Positions 22,929-31,182 of a DNA stretch of 33,318 nt are shown here, piece after piece. A model generated the notes under the pieces. It was not told where the DNA came from. It ran no database searches and saw only the letters and a list, made by a program, of their open reading frames with translations. The stretch's first letter is position 1. Each line of letters begins with the position of its first letter. The position numbers and the translations under genes were made by a program. Origin of the DNA: Candidatus Woesearchaeota archaeon (GTDB lineage Archaea > Nanobdellota > Nanobdellia > Woesearchaeales > GW2011-AR4); NCBI GenBank assembly GCA_016185805.1, contig JACPMW010000018.1:1-33318 (forward strand). The letters run 5' to 3'.

Positions 22929-25154
22929 CTAAATTATTTTAAACGCCTTGACTAGCCCATCTTCATCAATCTTAATCTTGTAATCATATTTTATTGATAC
23001 AACTACTTTATTTGGTTCAATTTTTTGTTTTTTATGCTTAGCAGTGAACTCTTCACCAGTCAATATTGTTACCTCAGCGGGAAGTTTGACTTCCCTTTCT
23101 GTCTCATAGATATTTTTATCAAATCTGATATCCCAATGGATCTTTTTAGGGTCAGCCACAAACGCCATTCCAGCCCTGTTTCGATCTATGAAACTTAAGA
23201 CTTCTAATTCCTCCTCTTTAATCAGTATATACTCTTTATTAGCTCTAGAATGGTCGTATCGAATTAAATTTCTAATATCAGTTTTAGCATTTAGTGGCCA
23301 TAATAAAATCTTACCTTTCAGTTGATCAACCGACAATTTGTTAATTTCCAATTCAAAGTTATCCTCTTTTGTGATATCCACTATGGGCAATTTCAAATTT
23401 GTCAATTCCCTAACCAAAAAGTGCAATTCTGATTCCGCCAGCTGAGATCCTAAATCATATCCAGAATGATCAGTAGCATAATGATGATTTCCAGACGTAT
23501 CTACAAACCAAATTCTATCAAAAATTAAATTATGAAATAACGATTTATATTTTCCAGTTATATTTCCAATAGTTACAGCTTTGGATATTTCAGACCTAGA
23601 ATTATAGCCATCTGCAAACTTACTACAAAATTCTTTCTTTTTTTCATTGCTTAATCCTTTACCTAGGTCATAGTTTTCAATCATTTCTTCATATCTTTTA
23701 CTATTATCAATTATGTATTGTATAACTATCAAAGGTGAAACATTGATTCCAAATCCTAATTGTAAATATTCTAATTTCCAATCTTGTTTAATTATAAACT
23801 TGGCCTCGTTCTCAGATGATATGAGCGTTCTAATCAATGGTAAGTCATCAGGTTTATTTTTCTTTATACTAATATCTGAAAATATTTTTCCAACATCATC
23901 TACATTTTGAGGCTTATATGCAATCATTATACACAAAACAAAAAATTTAAATTTCATAACTTCATCTTCCATAGAGAAATAGTCAGTGATACTTAATAGA
24001 TGTATTAAGTCTCTAACTTTAAGACTTATCACTCCACCCTCATTAACCAAAACATAATTTTTTGGTCTGATAATTGAATAATCAAATATCTTTTTCAAGA
24101 ATTCAACATTATCATTTTCTAAGCAATAACATCCAATTTTATAAAATTGTTTAGATAGAAATAAATCTCCATATATTTTAAATTTAGAGTTATTAGAAAA
24201 GAAACTTAATTCATTTTCAAATATTGTAATTCTAAAATTATCCTCATTATTTGAATTGATTATTTGAAGATTTGCTTGATAAAGGAAACTTTCATATAGC
24301 CCAATATATTCATCTTTCATTGGTTTCTTATCTTCTAAATTTCTATTTTTTGGATCGTAAATAACATCTATAACATCCCTATAAGTATACATGATCCTGT
24401 TACATAAAGTACTTTTTTCTTCTAAGCATATAGATAAACAATCATTTAGATTTTGAAATAGATACTCAATTACACCACCCCTTTTATCGATTCGTGAATT
24501 TTCAAAAAGGGCTAGCCTAATATAGTCAAGTTGAAGAGTTGCATAAATACTCTGTTTTTGACGAATCAGGTGCCTAAACAACCTTAAATATGAATTGACA
24601 ATTTCCTGCGTGGTAATAAAAGTATCATGGTAAATTTCTTCCTTAGAATTAATTATTTCGGAAGACTCTTTATATTCGGAAAATGCTTTTCTCATAAAAA
24701 ATAGATTTAGCGCAAGTTTACTATTTAACACCTGCGATAATATCTTATAAACTAGTTCTAAAGTAACCCTATCAAAATAATTAATCTCAATAATATTATT
24801 TATAATCTTATTATAAAACGAATAGGCATTAGAAAGTTCTTTTCCAACGTTTTGTCCTTCTGATAATAAACTATATATCGCTCCAATATTATTTATATAA
24901 ATACGCAAGAGAGTTTTCATACCTTCAAAATCATTATTTTCTATGCTAGTTAGAATAAACTCACTTAATCTTTGATTAATCTGTGTTAATAATTCTGGTC
25001 TTTCCCCTTCACTGAGCAATAATTTATTTTTTTCAATGTCTAATATTGGCAATAACTCAAAATAATAATTAGAATTATAATTTTCCTTCAAACTCCGATT
25101 TATATTCTGTAATTGATTTATCAATTCTCCGTAGAGTACTAATTTATTTTTCAT
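22929..25154 (-). CDS. Large helical protein of unknown function, partner of the membrane protein upstream
   Basis: I do not recognise this 741-aa protein. Residues about 1-480 are almost wholly helical and poor in Gly/Pro, like a solenoid or HEAT/TPR-type scaffold (KNKLVLYGELINQLQNINRSL). The last 200 residues change to alternating strands: VDTSGNHHYATDHSGYDLGS, QLKGKILLWPLNAKTDI, SFIDRNRAGMAFVADPKKIHWDIRFD, LTGEEFTAKHKKQ and a final KIDEDGLVKAFKI. No catalytic motif, signal peptide or transmembrane helix is evident, so it is probably cytoplasmic. Its ATG lies inside the end of the membrane-protein gene (11-nt overlap), so the two are coupled and probably form a membrane-bound complex. Codons are much more AT-rich than in the backbone, suggesting transfer. 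Confidence 0.6.
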   Translation of the reverse strand: MKNKLVLYGELINQLQNINRSLKENYNSNYYFELLPILDIEKNKLLLSEGERPELLTQINQRLSEFILTSIENNDFEGMKTLLRIYINNIGAIYSLLSEGQNVGKELSNAYSFYNKIINNIIEINYFDRVTLELVYKILSQVLNSKLALNLFFMRKAFSEYKESSEIINSKEEIYHDTFITTQEIVNSYLRLFRHLIRQKQSIYATLQLDYIRLALFENSRIDKRGGVIEYLFQNLNDCLSICLEEKSTLCNRIMYTYRDVIDVIYDPKNRNLEDKKPMKDEYIGLYESFLYQANLQIINSNNEDNFRITIFENELSFFSNNSKFKIYGDLFLSKQFYKIGCYCLENDNVEFLKKIFDYSIIRPKNYVLVNEGGVISLKVRDLIHLLSITDYFSMEDEVMKFKFFVLCIMIAYKPQNVDDVGKIFSDISIKKNKPDDLPLIRTLISSENEAKFIIKQDWKLEYLQLGFGINVSPLIVIQYIIDNSKRYEEMIENYDLGKGLSNEKKKEFCSKFADGYNSRSEISKAVTIGNITGKYKSLFHNLIFDRIWFVDTSGNHHYATDHSGYDLGSQLAESELHFLVRELTNLKLPIVDITKEDNFELEINKLSVDQLKGKILLWPLNAKTDIRNLIRYDHSRANKEYILIKEEELEVLSFIDRNRAGMAFVADPKKIHWDIRFDKNIYETEREVKLPAEVTILTGEEFTAKHKKQKIEPNKVVVSIKYDYKIKIDEDGLVKAFKII

Positions 25155-26631
25155 TTTTTACCCTTTCATGAATTTTCAAAAATCTTCTAATACCTTCTTC
25201 AATAACATCTTGTTTGTCTTCTTCAATACCTTGACTTAAGTAGCTTCCCAATATTTTGATGTCTTCTATGTTATCCAATTTAAGTGCCTTAATATTTTCT
25301 AATGGGTCAATCAAAACAATGATATGTACCCAAAAGTAAATTAGCAAGACTAAAATGAAAATCATAATGCCAAAATTTAGAAATAAATTTTGAATTTTAT
25401 AGTAAAATAAGGATATATTCAATAATAATACAAAAACAAAGAGCAGAAAGCATAACTTAACTTTAAAATCTCTTTTTAATGCATCCAGAACATTTCTTTG
25501 ATATCTCTTAGAATAAGTTCCTATAATAAAAAGAATCACAGAAAAAAATATTGCAAGAATACTACCAACTAAACCAATAAATGCAAGTTGAGTGTCATCA
25601 TTTATTAAATCCTCTTTTAATTTACTAATTGAAGTATTTTGTTGACTTCCATCATCTTTTTGGAGCGTTTTTGAGCTATTCTTAGGTTGTTGATTCTTTT
25701 CAATCTGTAATTGCCTAGACTTATAAATTGGTATATTTTTAGTAACAACATCTTCTATCTTCCCAAGTAATAGATAAGAATTTGGAAATGTGTTGAAACT
25801 GACCACTATAATTGAGTTATAGGGTTGTGTAAGCAAAACGGAAGAATTTAATACCAAATATCGAACTGACCTGCCAAAAGGTTGATTTGTGCCATTATAA
25901 ATCACTATATTTTTATTTGAATATGTTACTTCATTTATGATCGGCGGTATAATTCCAATTGGTTGAATTTTTACCATTACATCTTCATTGTCATAATAAA
26001 ATTCTTTATCCAAAGTGATCTTAACATTCGAGAATAAGAACATTATAAATGATGCATAAACAATAAATAGAACAATATTAAGGATACCTTTCAAATAAAC
26101 TTTTTTGGACTTAAGTTGAGTTTTGAATTCGTTGTACAACCTGTCACTCATAATTGCATCGTTTTTCATTAGTGGTTTTAAGAAAATTATATAGAAGCTA
26201 ACAGCGTAAATTAAACCAAGTATTATTCCTACAAAAGTTCCAATACTTCTTCCATAATTAAAGGAGAAAACTACTACTAAAAACGAAATGAATGAATTAG
26301 CAGCTAATATTGGCCATCCAGTAATTACCGCAATATATGACTCTTTTTTCTTTAGAGCAATCTTATCTAAATCTGCATCTTTACTTTCCTCAAAAAAAGT
26401 TTCATAATATATTGCACGAATTATAAGACATATATAGCCGCATAAAAAATAAGTGAAAAATACTAAAGCAAATAAAATCCATTCGTAGTCATATTTGAAT
26501 ATCTCAGCTCTGCTAAATTGAATGCTTAATATTAATTTAAAAGATCCAAATAAAACTGCAACAAAAATTCCCAGTATAGTTAGTAATGTAGGAAGATTAG
26601 AATTATGTGATGTTTTATCGTTAGGTTCCAT
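25144..26631 (-). CDS. Multi-pass membrane protein with extracytoplasmic domain, function unknown
   Basis: The track start is TTG 26652; ATG 26631 (MEPNDKTSHNSN), with a GGGGTGGAG stretch about ten bases upstream, is better (495 aa). There are five N-terminal helices (LLTILGIFVAVLFGSFKLIL; WILFALVFFTYFLCGYICLI; and three more to about residue 200), an extracytoplasmic domain (about 205-345) and three C-terminal helices. The cytoplasmic tail, IDPLENIKALKLDNIEDIKILGSYLSQG, ends in a charged helix. The architecture resembles DUF2254-type membrane proteins, but the resemblance is weak. It overlaps the 741-aa gene. A sensor or pore role next to a cytosolic scaffold is inference. Confidence 0.6.
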   Translation of the reverse strand: MEPNDKTSHNSNLPTLLTILGIFVAVLFGSFKLILSIQFSRAEIFKYDYEWILFALVFFTYFLCGYICLIIRAIYYETFFEESKDADLDKIALKKKESYIAVITGWPILAANSFISFLVVVFSFNYGRSIGTFVGIILGLIYAVSFYIIFLKPLMKNDAIMSDRLYNEFKTQLKSKKVYLKGILNIVLFIVYASFIMFLFSNVKITLDKEFYYDNEDVMVKIQPIGIIPPIINEVTYSNKNIVIYNGTNQPFGRSVRYLVLNSSVLLTQPYNSIIVVSFNTFPNSYLLLGKIEDVVTKNIPIYKSRQLQIEKNQQPKNSSKTLQKDDGSQQNTSISKLKEDLINDDTQLAFIGLVGSILAIFFSVILFIIGTYSKRYQRNVLDALKRDFKVKLCFLLFVFVLLLNISLFYYKIQNLFLNFGIMIFILVLLIYFWVHIIVLIDPLENIKALKLDNIEDIKILGSYLSQGIEEDKQDVIEEGIRRFLKIHERVKNEK

Positions 26632-26640
26632 ACAATTCAA

Positions 26641-26724
26641 ACTCCACCCCAAAAATAGGTGTATTTAAGCTTTTGATATTTAAATTATTCTAATAATTAA
26701 TCAAAATTTCGGAAAGCTTAAATA
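26641..26724. promoter_or_regulatory. Divergent promoters with near-identical TATA boxes
   Basis: On the plus strand GGAAAGCTTAAATACC (26711-26726) lies about 25 nt before the expected start of the PIN gene transcript. On the minus strand CAAAAGCTTAAATACACC (about 26662-26679) faces the membrane-protein gene. Both contain AAAGCTTAAATAC, arranged as an inverted pair about 40 bp apart, so a shared regulator or coordinated expression is plausible. Confidence 0.55.
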
Positions 26725-26763
26725 CCGGCTCTTGGAGATACCATGTTAAATGGTGATAGTCCA

Positions 26764-27777
26764 ATGTCCAAGCACGAAGAAACAATCTTTGAAATTGACA
26801 GAATATTATCCAACGTTATTAAATCAATAGATCCTTCTATATTAAACTTCTTCAAGAACTATTTTGAAAAGAATATGTTTTATTTGTATGGTGATAAACT
26901 TGAATTAACACTTGTAGCTGATACAAATATTGTTATAAGTGATGCGTTATCTTATATCAAACATAAGAAGTCATTTTTGTTAAATTTGATAAAATCCCCG
27001 TTCATTAAGTTATTAGCTCCACCATGGTTAAAGGAAGAGTTAGAAAAAAAGATACCACAAGTTTCTAAAAAGCAGAAAATAGATGAAACAGAATTTAGAA
27101 TAATAATCGAAGTTTTCCTTAAAAATATCACTATCATCAATTCTGAAAGTGAAGAAGCCAAGAGTAAAGCATTTTCAATGATTGGTGAAAGAGATGAAAA
27201 AGACATCCCGTACGTAAGCTTGTACCTTTCAATTAAATCTAATGGCATACTGACTAAAGATAAGCATATGACTGGAATTGTAGATATAAGAACTTGGAGT
27301 AGACCAGGAATAGCTGGGAATGTCACAAGTATATTCGAAAAAGGAGCACTATCTTTCGTTTTTATAGGAGAAGGATTACCGGTAATAACTCAACTCATTT
27401 ATGAACTCTGTGCATTAATATTAAGAGGAATTTGGGAAGCAACCTTAATGATTGCAGGTGCCATTACCGCCTTGATTAAAGGTGGAATTAATGCAGTGTC
27501 TAAATCACCAGATTGGTTTAAGGCCTTATTAGGCATACTTGCTATTATTTTACTAATAAACGATAAAAGCAGAGAATCCGTTATTGATGGAATTAATAAT
27601 TTTGTACAAGGCGTCATAAACGTTTTAAAATGGTTTTATGAAGTATTTAAAAGCATAATAGAGGTCATTACCTCATTTATTGAATATGGATTAGTTACAT
27701 TATATTACCTTTTAACTAAAGTTGCAGATACTATTTCCACATACCAGAATATTCAACAAAAAAGTATATCCGCTTAG
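26764..27777 (+). CDS. PIN-domain protein with long hydrophobic C-terminal region
   Basis: A GGTGAT site (26752-26757), six bases ahead of ATG 26764, supports that start over ATG 26743. The first 190 residues hold a PIN-like nuclease fold: VADTNIVISDAL with Asp53, PPWLKEELEKK (acidic middle position), GERDEKDIPYVSLYLSI with the later acidic residues, and GILTKDKHMTG. From about residue 195 the protein turns hydrophobic, with four to six helices (LIYELCALILRGIWEATLMIAGAITALI; LLGILAIILLI; and amphipathic segments to the end). This PIN plus membrane tail differs from VapC toxins, which end after the PIN domain. No antitoxin is adjacent. It is divergent from the 495/741-aa pair. A membrane-anchored RNase effector is an inference. 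Confidence 0.7.
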   Translation: MSKHEETIFEIDRILSNVIKSIDPSILNFFKNYFEKNMFYLYGDKLELTLVADTNIVISDALSYIKHKKSFLLNLIKSPFIKLLAPPWLKEELEKKIPQVSKKQKIDETEFRIIIEVFLKNITIINSESEEAKSKAFSMIGERDEKDIPYVSLYLSIKSNGILTKDKHMTGIVDIRTWSRPGIAGNVTSIFEKGALSFVFIGEGLPVITQLIYELCALILRGIWEATLMIAGAITALIKGGINAVSKSPDWFKALLGILAIILLINDKSRESVIDGINNFVQGVINVLKWFYEVFKSIIEVITSFIEYGLVTLYYLLTKVADTISTYQNIQQKSISA

Positions 27778-27782
27778 ATTAT

Positions 27783-28004
27783 CTAATAAACTCTTTCTTC
27801 ATTGGACTCTAATGCTTCTATCATATTATAGCATTTTTCCTGCCGTTTGCTTATGTCTTTATCTTTCAAATAGTAATATGTACCACTTTCCTCATCTTGT
27901 AATTCACTTTGATAGATTGCTAGTGCCGATCTTAGAATATCTAATTCAAAAAAATCCAATTCTATTTGTACTTTCTCTTTTTCAAAATTTACAATTGTTT
28001 TCAT
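27783..28004 (-). CDS. Small acidic protein of unknown function
   Basis: The 73-aa product (MKTIVNFEKEKVQIELDFFELDILRSALAIY, ending NMIEALESNEERVY) is acidic and probably alpha-helical. A GGTGAT ribosome binding site lies five bases before the ATG, supporting translation. It faces the PIN gene tail-to-tail. It resembles no family I know; an antitoxin or inhibitor of the PIN protein is conceivable because of its size and charge, but it is on the opposite strand and not coupled. Confidence 0.55.
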   Translation of the reverse strand: MKTIVNFEKEKVQIELDFFELDILRSALAIYQSELQDEESGTYYYLKDKDISKRQEKCYNMIEALESNEERVY

Positions 28005-28069
28005 AATATCACCTTATTTAATTTATTAATTTCGCTTTATTTTTCTAGATTAAAGATATCTTATATTAT

Positions 28070-28432
28070 TTATAATCCTCTTATTAACTCCCATCTTTTA
28101 CCATGGATTTTGCCGATTTCCTTGATAAGGTAGTTTTCCCATTTATCAGCTTTATAAGTGTGGATAAAAACAACAGGAATCTTGTTTTTTTCATAAATTT
28201 TCTTCCGATAAGAATAGTCTCTTTTGTCTGTCCCGCAGACTTCAATATAGACACCTAGCTCCGGAAGATAAAAGTCAGGAGTCCATACCCTTGGTCTTTC
28301 CTTATCATCTCTAACGTATATTGGCTGCTCGAAATTCCACCAAATGCCTTGGTCTGCTAAGAAATGAGCAACTTTTATCTCAGCCTGAGTCATATCCTCA
28401 TAAATGGAAATCTGGTATTTTTTCCTTGCCAC
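28070..28432 (-). CDS. PD-(D/E)XK-type nuclease
   Basis: The 120-aa protein has the short PD-(D/E)XK nuclease core: AEIKVAHFLADQGIWWNFEQPI (helix and strand), RVWTPDFYLPELGVYIEVCG with Asp53 and Glu64, then YRKKIYEKNKIPVVFIHT. The canonical Lys of E-x-K is Cys here (EVC), as in the DUF559/Vsr-like branch, where another residue can take its place. It could be a Vsr-like mismatch nicking enzyme, a phage- or plasmid-derived endonuclease, or a repair factor. It is divergent from the restriction-modification operon, whose promoter lies within 200 bases. No Zn-binding residues of Vsr are evident. Confidence 0.65.
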   Translation of the reverse strand: MARKKYQISIYEDMTQAEIKVAHFLADQGIWWNFEQPIYVRDDKERPRVWTPDFYLPELGVYIEVCGTDKRDYSYRKKIYEKNKIPVVFIHTYKADKWENYLIKEIGKIHGKRWELIRGL

Positions 28433-28521
28433 AAAGCATAATTTTGGTTTACTTTATTTAATATTTACTAAAACTGGCCAATTCTCGAGAAAGCATGTCA
28501 TTTCCCCTTATGCATCTTCTC

Positions 28522-28579
28522 TTAATTACCTTAATTACCAAAACCTTTATATATGTACCCATCATGTATCTATCATGTA
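28522..28579 (+). promoter_or_regulatory. Promoter and triple ATGTA operator of the restriction-modification operon
   Basis: TTTATATA (28546-28553) is a TATA box. ATGTA occurs at 28553-28557, 28564-28568 and 28575-28579, spaced exactly 11 bp, so all lie on one face of the helix across the promoter and expected start. Two tandem TTAATTACC copies (28522-28539) lie just upstream. They are candidate binding sites for the winged-helix protein encoded next. Confidence 0.5.
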
Positions 28580-28615
28580 GCTAAATATATATTTAATTGT
28601 ATTTAAACAGGAGGT

Positions 28616-28885
28616 ATGGAAAAGGGGATGGTGACTGCTGTATCTTTGCTGAAATCCAGCGAATATAGGAAAAGAATCATTCAAGCCATAGGCAGCGATA
28701 CTTTAACCCCTTCTGAAATAGCAAATAAGATAAATATAAGACTAAACCATGTCAGCTTATTCTTAAGGCAGCTAAAAGAAAACAAGCTAGTCAAGTGCCT
28801 CAATGAAGAGCAAAGAAAAGGCAGATTATACGAATTAACAGAGCTGGGCAAAAATGCAATCAATAAACTTAACCAAAAAATTTAA
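28616..28885 (+). CDS. Winged-helix (ArsR-like) regulator of the restriction-modification module
   Basis: The 89-aa protein is a single winged helix: KSSEYRKRIIQAIGSDTLTPSEIANKINIRLNHVSLFLRQLKENKLVKCL, then the wing GRLYELTELGKNAINKL. It overlaps the methyltransferase gene by 32 bases and precedes it, the position that C-proteins occupy in restriction-modification operons. GGAGGT lies directly against ATG 28616, too close for use there; ATG 28628 would be about 12 bases away. The exact start is therefore uncertain. A role in timing methyltransferase or restriction gene expression is inferred from position. Confidence 0.75.
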   Translation: MEKGMVTAVSLLKSSEYRKRIIQAIGSDTLTPSEIANKINIRLNHVSLFLRQLKENKLVKCLNEEQRKGRLYELTELGKNAINKLNQKI

Positions 28886-30131
28886 GGACACAAGCTGGGA
28901 CTTTCAAAAGGCCTTTACTAAATACAGCAATCATGGATTTCATACTTATCCAGCCATGATGATACCCCAAATAACAAAAAGATTGATAGAGATGTATGGG
29001 AATAAAGCAAAAGTCCTTCTTGACCCTTTCATGGGCTCCGGAACTGCCCTTTTAGAGGCCACTTTGCATGACAATTTCAAAAAAGCCTATGGAATAGACA
29101 TAAACCCATTAGCACTATTAATATCAAAAGTAAAGACAACTCCGATAGAGCCAAAGCTTCTGGAAAAAGAATACAAAAATTTAATAGAGAACTGCCAAGA
29201 AGACAAAAAAGACATTAATTTCAGGCAAAAAACAATCGAAAAGCCAAATTTCACAAATATTGACTTCTGGTTCAAGCCAAAAGTGATAACTGATTTAGCA
29301 ATAATAAAAAAGAATATAGATCAAATAGAAAATAAAGACGTAAAAAACTTCTTTTTGGTAGCTTTTTCTGAAACTGTTAGGAATGCTTCAAACACAAGAA
29401 ACAATGAATACAAGCTTTATAGAATGAACGAATCAATGCTAAAAAAGCACAATCCAGATACAATAAATTTATTCAAGGAAAAAGCCGAAGAAAACATGGA
29501 AAGCATGAAAGAATACTATGAAAATTACAATGAAAACTGCAAAGTCCATATTCTGTCTGAAGACACAAGGCATAAAACCTCTATTCAAGACCAAGAAGTT
29601 GATTTAATTGTAACCTCTCCACCATATGGAGACAGCAGGACAACAGTAGCTTATGGCCAATTTTCAAGGCTGTCTTTGCAATGGCTGGGATTAAACAGCA
29701 AGGATGTGCTAAACATAGATAGAATTAGCTTGGGAGGAATTCCAACCAAAGACTTGAATAATAACTTAAAATCCCAAACATTGCAGGAAACTCTTCAAAA
29801 AATCGCTGACAATGATCCAATAAGGGCAAGAGATGTATTAAGCTTTTACGAAGATTTTGATAAATGCGTGCAGGAATTGCACAGAGTTACAAAGCAAGGA
29901 GCTTTCATATGCTTTGTTGTTGGCAATAGGACTGTGAAAGGAGTTCAGATACCGACAGATGAAATCATTTTGGAACTATTTCAATCTAGAAACCATTACA
30001 AGCACCATAATACTTTTATTAGAAATATTCCGCATAAAAGAATGCCAAAATTGAATAGTCCAACAAATATAAGCGGCAATCATGCAATGACAATGAATGA
30101 AGAATGGATTGTGATTTTAGAAAAGCAATAG
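28854..30131 (+). CDS. DNA (cytosine-N4-type) methyltransferase of the restriction-modification module
   Basis: The 425-aa amino-methyltransferase has a SAM motif I DPFMGSGTALLEA (about residue 57), acidic motif II GIDINPLALLI, and catalytic motif IV TSPPYG (about 250), in the order I then IV. SPPY is typical of N4-cytosine and some N6-adenine enzymes; N4-cytosine is preferred because the neighbouring nuclease is of the MvaI/BcnI family, whose partners are N4-cytosine methyltransferases. GDSRTTVAYGQFSRLSLQWLGL follows motif IV. It should protect host sites. Its stop abuts that of the convergent nuclease gene with no spacer. It overlaps the winged-helix gene. Confidence 0.88.
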   Translation: MQSINLTKKFKDTSWDFQKAFTKYSNHGFHTYPAMMIPQITKRLIEMYGNKAKVLLDPFMGSGTALLEATLHDNFKKAYGIDINPLALLISKVKTTPIEPKLLEKEYKNLIENCQEDKKDINFRQKTIEKPNFTNIDFWFKPKVITDLAIIKKNIDQIENKDVKNFFLVAFSETVRNASNTRNNEYKLYRMNESMLKKHNPDTINLFKEKAEENMESMKEYYENYNENCKVHILSEDTRHKTSIQDQEVDLIVTSPPYGDSRTTVAYGQFSRLSLQWLGLNSKDVLNIDRISLGGIPTKDLNNNLKSQTLQETLQKIADNDPIRARDVLSFYEDFDKCVQELHRVTKQGAFICFVVGNRTVKGVQIPTDEIILELFQSRNHYKHHNTFIRNIPHKRMPKLNSPTNISGNHAMTMNEEWIVILEKQ

Positions 30132-30881
30132 CTATATTTCTTCAATATCAAAGACTTTATTCAAATCTTTTTTATGAACTCTAAATCCAGAGCCATGGTC
30201 ATGGGTTTTGCCTTTATTCTTTCCAGTTCCGTAAACTCCTAGCCTAATATCATAAAGTATAATGCCTTCTTCGATAAGCTTAAGAAATTTATCAATAGCC
30301 AATCCTGTCATCAAAATTGCTTTTGTGAAGCTAAAAAATTCTGTACCATTTTCTTTCTTGCTATCTGCATAAATAACTGCTATATTCTTGCATTTTTTAT
30401 TTATTATATTTGTTAAATCATCAAAGCTGTAATAAACATCTTTTTCTATAATCTCTCCAGAAGACAGCTCTTTAACATTAAGATTAATCCTTTGCAATTG
30501 CCTATCAACTTCAAGCTTAAAGCCGTATTTGTCAATGAAAGTGTTGAATTTTGCGCCTGAAACTGTGGTGTGAAGCACCTTGCAATCTGGATGATTTTCA
30601 TGAGGCTTGCCATACTTCTCTCTTAGATTAGTGTTGATTTTCTTTGGGAAAGTAGGTGATTTTGTAAATAGGGTTAGCATGCTTCCAGATAATTCTCTTT
30701 TTGATTTAAGTTCAAGAACGCCTTTATAATCTGCCTCTTTGATGTTATTTTCAGCTATATTCATAAGGTCTTCAAAAGTTTTCCCGATTCCAGTATCATG
30801 AATTCTGTTAGAAGGAATAAAGCCTTTACTCTTGATTTTAGCAAATTCTTTTTTGAAATTTTCAATAACATCTCTATCCAT
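30132..30881 (-). CDS. MvaI/BcnI-family restriction endonuclease
   Basis: The 249-aa protein matches the monomeric MvaI/BcnI nucleases: GFIPSNRIHDTGIGKTFEDLMNI, then NNIKEADYKGVLELKSKRELSGSMLTLFTKSP with catalytic D51, E57 and K59, LHTTVSGAKFNTFIDKYGFKLEV, and near the end RLGVYGTGKNKGKTHDHGSGFRV, a DNA-contacting region. MvaI cuts CCWGG and BcnI CCSGG, so a related pseudo-palindromic five-base site is expected, but the exact specificity cannot be read. It is convergent with the methyltransferase. The catalytic residues are intact, so it should be active. Both sites occur in this window, so no avoidance is obvious by eye. Confidence 0.9.
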   Translation of the reverse strand: MDRDVIENFKKEFAKIKSKGFIPSNRIHDTGIGKTFEDLMNIAENNIKEADYKGVLELKSKRELSGSMLTLFTKSPTFPKKINTNLREKYGKPHENHPDCKVLHTTVSGAKFNTFIDKYGFKLEVDRQLQRINLNVKELSSGEIIEKDVYYSFDDLTNIINKKCKNIAVIYADSKKENGTEFFSFTKAILMTGLAIDKFLKLIEEGIILYDIRLGVYGTGKNKGKTHDHGSGFRVHKKDLNKVFDIEEI

Positions 30882-30995
30882 AGGTATATTTTTTAGAAAA
30901 TAGTATAAAGCATAATATCACAAGTTAAATACAATTTAGATATAATGCCGCTTATCTTCATTAATGAGAAAAGATATACTTTAGAAATAAATATT

Positions 30996-31181
30996 TTATT
31001 TCCTATACTTCCTTATCCTTTCCAGCGCTTCCTTCCTGGAAAATTTCTCTGTGATGCTTTCTATTTCCTTGACAGAATCTCCTTTGCTGACTCCCAATTT
31101 CTGAAGAAATCTGACAGCCTCAACAGGGCCAAGCTCTTTGTACAGGACCGAAATCCCCCTTTCCAGCAGTGTAGTTTGCAT
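30996..31181 (-). CDS. Probable antitoxin of PIN-toxin pair
   Basis: ATG 31181 lies one base after the toxin stop and is preferred over TTG 31190 (61 aa). The product, MQTTLLERGISVLYKELGPVEAVRFLQKLG, then GDSVKEIESITEKFSRKEALERI, has the small ribbon/helix character of archaeal antitoxins paired with PIN toxins. Its order (toxin first, antitoxin second) is reverse of most VapBC pairs. I do not know a named family. Tight coupling supports a common role. Confidence 0.6.
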   Translation of the reverse strand: MQTTLLERGISVLYKELGPVEAVRFLQKLGVSKGDSVKEIESITEKFSRKEALERIRKYRK

Positions 31182-31182
31182 T

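Noticed and set aside
28501-28600. CRISPR-like short repeats
   Set aside because: The 5- to 9-base repeats are too short and too few; they fit operator sites.
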